A program made the translations under genes and the position numbers. Positions 6,714-13,872 of a stretch of 14,104 bases of DNA are shown piece after piece. This DNA comes from HK-STAS-PATE-36 sp964610345. Its GTDB lineage: Bacteria; Patescibacteriota; Saccharimonadia; Saccharimonadales; JAGQNJ01. Numbering within the stretch: position 1 is the first letter of the stretch; each line of letters starts with the position of its first letter. Below the pieces are notes generated by a model, which was not told the origin of the DNA, made no database searches, and saw only the letters and a list, made by a program, of their open reading frames with translations. The DNA lies in the NCBI GenBank assembly GCA_964610345.1, contig CAZSVQ010000021.1, forward strand, positions 1-14,104. The letters run 5' to 3'.

Positions 6714-9533
6714 TTAGTCGTTGTTATTGCGTCCGCGCCTATTAGGGCCATTATTTGAGTTGCCGCCATTATTGTTGCCGGATTGGTGGTTCATTAGTGA
6801 ACCTGATGTTACAGTAATTGTCTCTGAATCTGACGAATCATAAAGTACGCCATCAACAACTGTGGCGGTTACTGTAACTGTACCTGCTGGTTTATAGTTT
6901 TGGTAAACTACTGAACCCGAGGAACCAATTTCGTACGAGCCACCTGCAATAGCTTGCCCATCAACTGAGAATGTTACATTACCTTTGAATTTATCGCTAG
7001 ATAAGGGGTGTGTGCCTTGTGCGACAGTGGCTATCAAATTATAGGCATCGCCACTAGGTTGTACAGTTAAAGTAATGGTCGGCTTGATATCTTCACATTT
7101 GTGGACATCATCTTTGTCACTACCGTCAGTATTATTAGTGCCACCAGCCCCTGCAAATGTATCGCTAGAAAACGCATCCGCACCAGCATCGTTACTTTCT
7201 TGTTTTGCACGAGGTGGGGTACAGTCAGTAGCTAGCTTATTCGATACCTGATCCATTATGCGCTTAACATTGCTAGCTTTGCGGGTGTTTTTGTACCAAG
7301 AAGGGAATATATCTTGAGCTGGGCTAGGTACGCGTGCACCAGCACTAGGGCTAGATCTTTGCACAAATGCCGTAGTGGTCTGGATTCCAGCAGGTTTAAC
7401 TCGTTCTTCTGGTTTGAGACCGTCGTGAACAGAGTTCATCCAGCCCTTCCAAATTGGTGATGTCATATTTTCCATAAAGCCAGACATTTCTTTTTGGCGA
7501 GTGTGGTAGCCAACCCAAACACCTGCAGCATATTGGGTAGAGTAGCCCATCATCCAACCATCTTTAGAGTCGTTAGTAGTACCAGTCTTTACTGAGAATT
7601 TGTGGCCTTTGTAATTTTGAATTTTAGTAGAGAGGTAACTAGCATTAGGGTCAGATAAGATATCAGAAATAATATAAGCTGATTCTGGGCGAACGGCTTG
7701 TTCTCCTTTACTTGGTTTCCACTCATCAATTGTCTTCTTATTAGAATCTTCAATTTTCAAGATATAGGTTTGAGGTATGTTTAAGCCATTACGAGATAAC
7801 GAGCTGTAAGCGTGGACATGTTCATCCATGCGTAAGAACGCACCGTCGCCGATAGCTGACGAGGCATAACATTGAGACTCTTTGGTGAATGATTCGTCAG
7901 CGAAACATTTATAGCCACTTTTTAGGCCCAACTTCTCAGCTGTTTGTATAGTTTTATCAATGCCAGGAATAAGCATGGCTTTTACGGCCGGTACGTTTCG
8001 TGAACCAGCAAGGGCGTACCTTATGGTCATTGGGCCAGGGTATTTAAAGTCGTAATCCCATAAACAGTTGCCACCCTGCTTTGGACGGTCTTTTTTGGTA
8101 CAAGGGTAGCCTTCAAGTGGCCCTTGGGTATCATACAAAACAGATCCTGCACCAGAGTTTTCGGTATTCTCAATTAGTGATGTGTAATCGTAGGGTTTAA
8201 AGCTAGAGCCTGGTGGCAAACGCAAGGTTGCATAATTGTTTTGGCCATAATCTGCATTAGAAAAGTCTGTACCACCAACCAAAGCAACGACTTGCCCAGT
8301 TTTAACATCTTCAGCCGTAAAGGCTGCTACGTCGCCACCCTGGCGTTTTATTTGGGCTAAGCCTTTAGTTACTTGTTCTTCGGCTTTTTGTTGTAAATTC
8401 ATATCAAGGGTGGTGGTAATCTTCCAGCCACTTCGTTTTACAGCGTCTTGGCCTCGAGTTTCTTCTAGTTGCTCTTTGGCGGCAAGTACAAACCAAGGTG
8501 ATTTAATGCCATCATATTTTGGTTTGCGAGGTTTTACTTTTGCTATAGTATCAATTTTTTTAGCTTCATCACGTTGTTCTGACGAAATCATGTCTTGAGC
8601 CGCCATTTGGTCTAATATGTAATGTTGGCGACCAACAAAAGCCTCGCGGTTAAAGTCATCACTGTAAGGTGAATAATAAGTTGGTGATTTAGGAATGGCG
8701 GCAAACATTGCTGCTTCATCAAGAGTTAAATCTTTAGCGGACTTTTCAAAATAATCGCGCGCGCCTGCTTCAACACCGTATTCTATACCACCATAAGGTG
8801 CGGTATCTAAGTAACCGGCTAAGATTTGTTGTTTTGAATATTCACGTTCTAGTTCAACCGATAATATAAGTTCTTTTATTTTACGGGTATAAGTTTGATC
8901 TTTAGTCCAGTCTTGCGATAACTTAACAAGTTGTTGAGTAATTGTTGAGCCACCTTGTTGACCTCCAGACATACCAAAAACATTATTTATGCCAGCTCGC
9001 ATAATACCTCGAACATCAAAACCGCCATGCTTATAGAAGTCTTTATCTTCAATAGCAATGGTGGCATCCTTCATGTGCTGATTAATACCGTTTTCACCAA
9101 CTGGAATACGCTTTACGGCGTCATAATCTTCAAATAATAATACTTGGCCAGTGCGGTCATAGTAGCGGATACTCCCACCGATGTTATTGCCTGAAATATC
9201 GCGTAGATTAGGCAAATCTTTTCTAAAATAAGCAAATAAACCAGCTAACAGCACAAAACCAGCAATAAAAGCAACGCCCAGTAATTTAAGGGCCATGATG
9301 CCGCCTTCTCGGCTAAACCAATAATTAGCTAATCGCTTGGGGTGCAAACGGTAAAAAAAGCGCTTAAAGCGAGATTTTGGCATACCGCTTAAACGCTCAG
9401 CTTTACGCAAAGCTTTGCTATCTTTAGAGCCTTTAATTCGCTGCGACAAACTGCGGTTTACTTTTACCGATTTACCGCTCCGGGTAGTGAAAATGTTTTT
9501 ATTAACTCGCCCACGACGCTTAGAAGTGTTCAT
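6714..9533 (-). CDS. Class A penicillin-binding protein (bifunctional peptidoglycan synthase) with Ig-like C-terminal extension
   Basis: This protein polymerises glycan strands and crosslinks peptides outside the membrane. The 939 residues contain a basic cytoplasmic tail (1-78, about 24 Lys/Arg against 3 Asp/Glu) and one membrane helix (about 79-103). The GT51 transglycosylase has catalytic E162 in EDKDFYKHGG, GGSTITQQ (194-201) and RKIKELILSVELE (217-229). The transpeptidase has SSFK (nucleophile S443, K446), SRN (511-513) and KTG (649-651). A Ser/Asp/Gly-rich linker (about 775-812) leads to a beta-rich Ig-like domain (about 817-909) and an Asn/Gly-rich end (911-939). Six cysteines, all extracytoplasmic, fall in pairs: 478/490, 543/555 and 771/813. 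The start at 9533 has GGAG 11 nt upstream. Typical class A PBPs have 650-900 residues, so the C-terminal extension accounts for the length. It is divergent from tyrS and transcribed alone. Confidence 0.96.
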   Translation of the reverse strand: MNTSKRRGRVNKNIFTTRSGKSVKVNRSLSQRIKGSKDSKALRKAERLSGMPKSRFKRFFYRLHPKRLANYWFSREGGIMALKLLGVAFIAGFVLLAGLFAYFRKDLPNLRDISGNNIGGSIRYYDRTGQVLLFEDYDAVKRIPVGENGINQHMKDATIAIEDKDFYKHGGFDVRGIMRAGINNVFGMSGGQQGGSTITQQLVKLSQDWTKDQTYTRKIKELILSVELEREYSKQQILAGYLDTAPYGGIEYGVEAGARDYFEKSAKDLTLDEAAMFAAIPKSPTYYSPYSDDFNREAFVGRQHYILDQMAAQDMISSEQRDEAKKIDTIAKVKPRKPKYDGIKSPWFVLAAKEQLEETRGQDAVKRSGWKITTTLDMNLQQKAEEQVTKGLAQIKRQGGDVAAFTAEDVKTGQVVALVGGTDFSNADYGQNNYATLRLPPGSSFKPYDYTSLIENTENSGAGSVLYDTQGPLEGYPCTKKDRPKQGGNCLWDYDFKYPGPMTIRYALAGSRNVPAVKAMLIPGIDKTIQTAEKLGLKSGYKCFADESFTKESQCYASSAIGDGAFLRMDEHVHAYSSLSRNGLNIPQTYILKIEDSNKKTIDEWKPSKGEQAVRPESAYIISDILSDPNASYLSTKIQNYKGHKFSVKTGTTNDSKDGWMMGYSTQYAAGVWVGYHTRQKEMSGFMENMTSPIWKGWMNSVHDGLKPEERVKPAGIQTTTAFVQRSSPSAGARVPSPAQDIFPSWYKNTRKASNVKRIMDQVSNKLATDCTPPRAKQESNDAGADAFSSDTFAGAGGTNNTDGSDKDDVHKCEDIKPTITLTVQPSGDAYNLIATVAQGTHPLSSDKFKGNVTFSVDGQAIAGGSYEIGSSGSVVYQNYKPAGTVTVTATVVDGVLYDSSDSETITVTSGSLMNHQSGNNNGGNSNNGPNRRGRNNND

Positions 9534-9562
9534 CTATTGGTCTTCTCCATATTTACCAATTA

Positions 9563-9571
9563 ATTATATCA
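9563..9571 (-). promoter_or_regulatory. Extended -10 promoter of the penicillin-binding protein gene
   Basis: Read on the minus strand this is TGaTATAAT, a perfect extended -10. No good -35 lies 16-18 bp upstream, which extended -10 promoters tolerate. The leader is about 20-25 nt and carries GGAG (complement of 9545-9548) 11 nt before the ATG. Confidence 0.55.
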
Positions 9572-9640
9572 AACAGAACTTAAATTCTACTATAATTTTT
9601 ATGTTTTTTATTGGGGCTACATAAAAAATAGATTTTATCA

Positions 9641-9646
9641 TATTAT
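9641..9646 (+). promoter_or_regulatory. tyrS: -10 box of tyrS
   Basis: TATTAT lies 7 nt upstream of the ATG at 9654, placing transcription start at the start codon. No ribosome-binding site is visible. A second TATAAT at 9591-9596 could be an additional upstream start. The 113 bp between the divergent genes are too short for a T-box leader and none was recognised. Confidence 0.45.
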
Positions 9647-9653
9647 AGTACAC

Positions 9654-10898
9654 ATGACATTATCCGAAGAACTCCGTTGGCGTGGTTTTATTAACCAGAC
9701 AACTATAAAGAATTTATCAAGTTTAGATGAGAAAAAGCTGAGATTTTATCATGGTTATGATGCATCGGCTGATTCTTTGACTATTGGAAATCTGGCGGCA
9801 ATTATGATGGATAAGGTATTTATTAGACATGGTTGGCAACCGATTATTTTATCTGGTGGAGCTACAAGTATGATTGGTGACCCAGGCGGTAAAGATTCTG
9901 AACGGGAGTTACAGGCAGAAGAGGTAATAAATGCTAAAGTATCAGCGGTAACTAACCAGATTAAAAATTTATTTGGCACAGATGTGACATTCGTAAATAA
10001 CCTTGATTGGTTTAAAAATATCAACGTTTTAGAATTTATGCGAGATGTTGGGAAGCATTTTAGCATGACACCACTGGTGCAAAGAGATTACATTGCCAAA
10101 CGGATTGGTGAAGGTGGTCGAGGCATTAGTTATACCGAATTTAGTTACACCTTACTACAAGGCTATGATTTTCTGCATCTATTTCAAAAGCATGACGTCC
10201 GTTTGCAATTAGCAGGAAGTGACCAATGGGGTAATTCATTATCTGGTGTTGATTTAGTTAGGCGTGTTGAGGGCGCTGAAGTTGATGTGTTAACTTGCCC
10301 ACTAATAATTAATAAAGCAACCGGTAAAAAATTTGGTAAAAGCGAAGAAGGTGCCATTTGGCTAGACCCAGAAAAGACTTCCGTTTACAAATTTTATCAA
10401 TTTTGGCTAAACATTGATGATGAGGGTGTAGAAGATTATCTAAAAGTGTATACAGAACTAGATGAATCAGAAATTAATAAAATAATGAAAGAATTTTCGG
10501 CAGACCGATCTGGACGGATTGCACAAAAACGATTAGCCTATGAAGTCACTAAAATTGTACATGGAATTGAGGCGGTAGAATCAATTTTGCGTGTCACCGA
10601 TGTTTTGTTTAATGGCAAGGACTATGGTAACCTTCAAGCTGATGATTTTGTAGCTTTAAAGCAAGAGCTTTCGTTTATTAATGCAAAACCAGGCCAAACT
10701 GTATTAAAAACATTAGTAGACGGTGGATTTATTAGTTCGAATTCTGAGGCTAAGAGATTTTTGGAACAGAATGGTTTATATATCAATGGCCAAACATTAA
10801 ACGAAGATAGGGCATGGCAGGTTAACGATACGCTTGACGGGCATCACATTATTGTTCGCCGTGGTAAAAACAATAACATTGTCATACAACTGAAGTAA
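9654..10898 (+). CDS. tyrS: Tyrosyl-tRNA synthetase
   Basis: Class I aminoacyl-tRNA synthetase that charges tRNA-Tyr. The 414 residues match the bacterial TyrRS length. Tyrosine-site residues are present: Y32 before the YDASADS strand, and Y165, Q169 and D172 in YTLLQGYD. LQLAGSDQWGN (184-194) is TyrRS-specific, and the KMSKS loop reads KFGKS (226-230). An S4-like RNA-binding domain forms the C-terminus (about 347-405). The HIGH motif is replaced by TIGN (43-46), so both histidines are substituted. TIGN is the form usual in tryptophanyl-tRNA synthetases. All other motifs say TyrRS, so identity is not in doubt. The start is set by a -10 box 7 nt upstream and is leaderless. It is followed after 24 bp by the methyltransferase gene, which has its own -10 box. 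Confidence 0.96.
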   Translation: MTLSEELRWRGFINQTTIKNLSSLDEKKLRFYHGYDASADSLTIGNLAAIMMDKVFIRHGWQPIILSGGATSMIGDPGGKDSERELQAEEVINAKVSAVTNQIKNLFGTDVTFVNNLDWFKNINVLEFMRDVGKHFSMTPLVQRDYIAKRIGEGGRGISYTEFSYTLLQGYDFLHLFQKHDVRLQLAGSDQWGNSLSGVDLVRRVEGAEVDVLTCPLIINKATGKKFGKSEEGAIWLDPEKTSVYKFYQFWLNIDDEGVEDYLKVYTELDESEINKIMKEFSADRSGRIAQKRLAYEVTKIVHGIEAVESILRVTDVLFNGKDYGNLQADDFVALKQELSFINAKPGQTVLKTLVDGGFISSNSEAKRFLEQNGLYINGQTLNEDRAWQVNDTLDGHHIIVRRGKNNNIVIQLK

Positions 10899-10905
10899 TA
10901 AAAAC

Positions 10906-10914
10906 TGGTATACT
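10906..10914 (+). promoter_or_regulatory. Extended -10 promoter of the methyltransferase gene
   Basis: TGgTATACT (hexamer 10909-10914) lies in the 24-bp space after tyrS, 8 nt upstream of the ATG at 10923. No Shine-Dalgarno sequence is present. The mRNA would have a leader of zero to two nt. Readthrough from tyrS is also possible. Confidence 0.5.
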
Positions 10915-10922
10915 AGCTTGGT

Positions 10923-11717
10923 ATGACTAAGAAACCAACTAAACAAATCAAGAAATCTCAAAATACTAAAAAACGTGCCGATCAATACGACGAAGGCAAC
11001 TTTAATTATCTCCACTACTGGGAAGGTCGAGATTACGAACATGCCGCAGAAGAGATGGCAATTCGTCGGCTACTAAAAGGCAAACATTTTAAAACTGCCG
11101 TTGACATTGGCGGTGGATATGGCCGGTTGTGTATTTTATTAGAACAATACGCTGACAAAGTTACTTTGGCAGAGCCAAGTCAACAACAACTAGATATCGC
11201 TAAAGACTTTTTAAAGGATTACCCAGAAATAGACCAAAAAAGAATGCAGGCTGATGACTTGAAGTTTAAAGAAAGTAGCCAAGATCTAATCACAATGATT
11301 CGTGTTATGCACCATTTACCAGACCCTTCGGCTGAATTTGCGGAGTTAGCGAGAGTCTTAGCTGATGACGGTATTTTGATTTTAGAGATGGCCAATTATG
11401 CCCATGGTCGTAACCGAATTAAACACGCTTTAAAGTTCAAGAAAATGCCAGTGGAGCCTGTTGATATTAGGAGTGAAGCCAACAAACGCGAAGAAGAGGT
11501 GGCTTTTGTTAATCACAACCCCAAAACAGTTGTTAAGCAATTAGCTCATGCTGGCCTAAAAGTAGATAAAGTACTTTCAGTTTCAAACTTAAGGTCACCA
11601 ACAATCAAAAAAGTTGTTCCAGAAAGCATAATGTTGTCACTCGAAACATTTTTACAATCAGCATTAGCTCGTACTTATTTTGGGCCCAGTGTATTCTTTT
11701 TAGTTAAAAAAGCTTAA
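10923..11717 (+). CDS. Class I SAM-dependent methyltransferase (type 11 family)
   Basis: A 264-residue protein with a Rossmann-like methyltransferase domain. Motif I is VDIGGGYGRL (60-69), the glycine-rich SAM loop. E84 in LAEPS ends strand 2 and should bind the ribose. DD at 111-112 fits the adenine-side acidic motif, and IRVMHHLPDP (126-135) is the post-motif segment typical of Methyltransf_11 proteins. The first 18 residues carry eight Lys/Arg, which could contact nucleic acid or a membrane surface. The C-terminal part (about 160-264) is not a domain I recognise and would determine the acceptor. The substrate is unknown. No methyl-acceptor motif such as NPPY is visible, so an N6-adenine DNA methyltransferase is unlikely. 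The gene lies 24 bp after tyrS and 25 bp before recG. The start is supported by the -10 box just upstream. Confidence 0.85.
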   Translation: MTKKPTKQIKKSQNTKKRADQYDEGNFNYLHYWEGRDYEHAAEEMAIRRLLKGKHFKTAVDIGGGYGRLCILLEQYADKVTLAEPSQQQLDIAKDFLKDYPEIDQKRMQADDLKFKESSQDLITMIRVMHHLPDPSAEFAELARVLADDGILILEMANYAHGRNRIKHALKFKKMPVEPVDIRSEANKREEEVAFVNHNPKTVVKQLAHAGLKVDKVLSVSNLRSPTIKKVVPESIMLSLETFLQSALARTYFGPSVFFLVKKA

Positions 11718-11730
11718 AATCTACATTCTG

Positions 11731-11736
11731 TATACT
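11731..11736 (+). promoter_or_regulatory. recG: -10 box of recG
   Basis: A TATACT hexamer lies 6 nt upstream of the recG ATG at 11743, inside the 25-bp spacer after the methyltransferase gene. No -35 and no ribosome-binding site are evident. The spacing matches the other leaderless starts of the window. Confidence 0.45.
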
Positions 11737-11742
11737 AAAAGT

Positions 11743-13776
11743 ATGAAACTTAGTACTCAACTTAGTGAGTTAAAAGGTGTTGGCCCAAAAACTGCAATGA
11801 TATTTAAAAGACTTGGGCTAGATACTGTTAGCAACTTGCTAGAGTATTACCCACGGAAATATGAAGATTATTCAAAGATACAGTTAATCGGGAGCATCAA
11901 ACCAGGCCCAGTCACAATAAAAGTAAAAATTAAGCAGGTATCGGGCAAATATATTCGCGGAGGACTACATATAACCGAGGCGGTTGCCAGTGATGATACC
12001 GGGAGCGTCCGATTGGTGTGGTTTAATCAACCGTATAGATCAGCTAATATTAAAAGGGATGAAATTTATTTTGTTTCTGGGTTGTTTGAACTGAGAAATA
12101 ACAGGCTTTCGATCACCAACCCATCAATGGAGCTAGAATCTGCCTTCCCGCTAAATACTGCACGAATCGTGCCTATATATAAAGAGACCAAAGGACTATC
12201 ATCTAACCAAATAAGAAAAATATTAAAAACCATATTAACAAGCAAACTAGACATTCCTGAAACATTGCCGATAGATATAATTAAATCAGAAGCTTTGGTG
12301 GGGCTTTTGCAGGCAATAAAAACTAAACATTTCCCAGAATCATTAAAAGATTTAAAAAGTGCAGATGAACGTTTAGGTTTTGAAGAGTTGTTTGAGCTGA
12401 TTTTGGCATCGCAATATGCCAAACAAGATTTAGCTAGCCAAAAAGGCTTGAGAATCCCGTTTGACCGGGCTATGGCTAAAGAATTCGTAAAGCACTTACC
12501 GTTTACCTTAACTGATGCGCAAAAAAAAGCCGTTTGGCAAATTTATCAAGATATGGATTCTGAAAAAGTTATGAATCGTATGTTAGAGGGAGATGTTGGG
12601 GCCGGTAAGACGGTTGTTGCAACGATGTCGGCAGTTATGGCGCTTGCTAAAAATTACCAAGTTGCGTTTATGGCGCCAACAGATTTATTAGCACGCCAAC
12701 ACGCTGAAACTATTTTTAAATTACTTAAACCACTTGGCCTTGCAAGTAAATCAGTACTTTTAGTTGGCAGTATGAGTGCTAAAGAGAAAGCTCATGCTCA
12801 CGAGACTATTAAAACCGGACAAGCATTGTTTATAATCGGCACACATGCATTGATACAAGATAAGGTAGATTTACAAAATTTGGCCTTAGTAATCGTTGAC
12901 GAGCAACACCGTTTTGGGGTTGATCAACGTAAAAAATTGTTAGCTAAAGCTGGGCATGCGCCCCATATGTTGAGCATGACCGCTACGCCAATTCCGCGTA
13001 GTTTGGCATTAACGGTGTTTGGAGAACTTGATATTTCTATTCTTGACCAAAAGCCAAAAAATCGCTTACCAATAATTACCGAATTAGTTAACCCAACAAA
13101 CCGTATAAAACTATATGACAAAATACAAAAAGAAATAGACAAGGGTAAACAAATTTTTGTTGTTTGCCCGTTAATTGAAGAGTCAGATATGCTGCAAGCT
13201 AAATCTGCCCAAAAAACTTACCTAGAAATGCAAATACATTTTAAAAAATCAAAAGTTGGCTTACTGCACGGTAAATTAAAGCCAGATGAAAAACAAGCTA
13301 CCATGCAAGCGGTAATCGATGGTTCTATGAGTATTTTAGTGGCTACCACTGTTATAGAAGTAGGTGTCGATGTTCCAAACGCCACAATAATGTTAATTGA
13401 AGCACCCGAACGGTTCGGTTTAGCGCAACTTCATCAATTACGTGGTCGTGTTGGACGAGGTAGTGAACAAGGTTATTGTTACTTAATGCTAAGCGATTCA
13501 GTTACGCCATCAAGGCGACTAAGGGCTATTGAATCAACTGATGATGGCTTTAAATTAGCAGAGCTAGATTTAGAGATTCGCGGAGCTGGTGCTTTGTATG
13601 GCACAATGCAGCATGGCCAATTGGACTTGCGTATTGCAAACTTTTCAGATACAAAGCTAATAGCCAGAGCCAGGAACCGAGCAGTTGCTTTTAGCGAAAA
13701 TCCAGATAATCTGTTACAATTCCCATATATCAAGCAAAGAATATTAGAACTTCAATCTGTAGTTCACTTAAACTAA
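11743..13776 (+). CDS. recG: ATP-dependent DNA helicase RecG
   Basis: RecG remodels stalled replication forks and branch-migrates Holliday junctions. The 677 residues agree with the family length. The N-terminus has the helix-hairpin-like LKGVGPKTA (10-18), followed by the OB-fold wedge domain (about 55-135). The superfamily 2 helicase core holds the LTDAQ motif (256-260), Walker A GDVGAGKT (283-290), DEQH (386-389), TATPIPRS (413-420), TTVIEVGVD (535-543) and the arginine-finger motif QLRGRVGRG (565-573). The C-terminal TRG region reads IRGAGALYGTMQHG (612-625): R613 and Q623, which correspond to functionally important positions of Escherichia coli RecG, are kept, while the arginine of the common GTRQ is methionine (M622). 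It follows the methyltransferase gene by 25 bp and has a -10 box 6 nt before the ATG. It ends in TAA with no clear terminator. Confidence 0.97.
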   Translation: MKLSTQLSELKGVGPKTAMIFKRLGLDTVSNLLEYYPRKYEDYSKIQLIGSIKPGPVTIKVKIKQVSGKYIRGGLHITEAVASDDTGSVRLVWFNQPYRSANIKRDEIYFVSGLFELRNNRLSITNPSMELESAFPLNTARIVPIYKETKGLSSNQIRKILKTILTSKLDIPETLPIDIIKSEALVGLLQAIKTKHFPESLKDLKSADERLGFEELFELILASQYAKQDLASQKGLRIPFDRAMAKEFVKHLPFTLTDAQKKAVWQIYQDMDSEKVMNRMLEGDVGAGKTVVATMSAVMALAKNYQVAFMAPTDLLARQHAETIFKLLKPLGLASKSVLLVGSMSAKEKAHAHETIKTGQALFIIGTHALIQDKVDLQNLALVIVDEQHRFGVDQRKKLLAKAGHAPHMLSMTATPIPRSLALTVFGELDISILDQKPKNRLPIITELVNPTNRIKLYDKIQKEIDKGKQIFVVCPLIEESDMLQAKSAQKTYLEMQIHFKKSKVGLLHGKLKPDEKQATMQAVIDGSMSILVATTVIEVGVDVPNATIMLIEAPERFGLAQLHQLRGRVGRGSEQGYCYLMLSDSVTPSRRLRAIESTDDGFKLAELDLEIRGAGALYGTMQHGQLDLRIANFSDTKLIARARNRAVAFSENPDNLLQFPYIKQRILELQSVVHLN

Positions 13777-13777
13777 G

Positions 13778-13870
13778 ATGAATATCAAAAAAAATTTAGA
13801 GGCAGATAGTCCATATTTAATAGTGTGTATTTCTTGCATTACTAATCAAGCATTTTGGAGCACAAATTAG
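13778..13870 (+). CDS. Possible small ORF between recG and the next gene
   Basis: A 30-codon frame starts with an ATG one base after the recG stop and ends in TAG two bases before the next ATG, so it exactly fills the intergenic space. It encodes a short peptide with a hydrophobic centre containing two cysteines (YLIVCISC, residues 13-20). There is no ribosome-binding site of its own. Translation could only come from coupling to recG. It may equally be non-coding spacer, since the tight fit is suggestive but not evidence of expression. Confidence 0.2.
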   Translation: MNIKKNLEADSPYLIVCISCITNQAFWSTN

Positions 13871-13872
13871 CG

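Noticed and set aside
8410..8598. Several open frames of 60-150 codons opposite nusA, clpC, radA, the PBP gene, tyrS and recG
   Set aside because: They are frame shadows of well-supported genes, with no promoters, ribosome-binding sites or recognisable motifs.
9536..9560. Inverted repeat ATTGG/CCAAT bracketing the ribosome-binding site of the PBP gene
   Set aside because: The predicted transcription start falls at about 9556, so the 5' arm would be mostly untranscribed and could not sequester the site.
9601..9624. A seven-codon ORF after TATAAT (9591-9596) upstream of tyrS, as a possible leader peptide
   Set aside because: It contains no tyrosine codon, no attenuator hairpin follows, and the spacing from the -10 to its ATG is too short.
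9541..9653. T-box riboswitch upstream of tyrS
   Set aside because: The divergent intergenic region is too short and lacks the T-box sequence and a terminator/antiterminator pair.
10733..10746. GTTCGAATTC resembling a tRNA T-arm
   Set aside because: It lies inside the tyrS coding sequence and no cloverleaf can be built around it.
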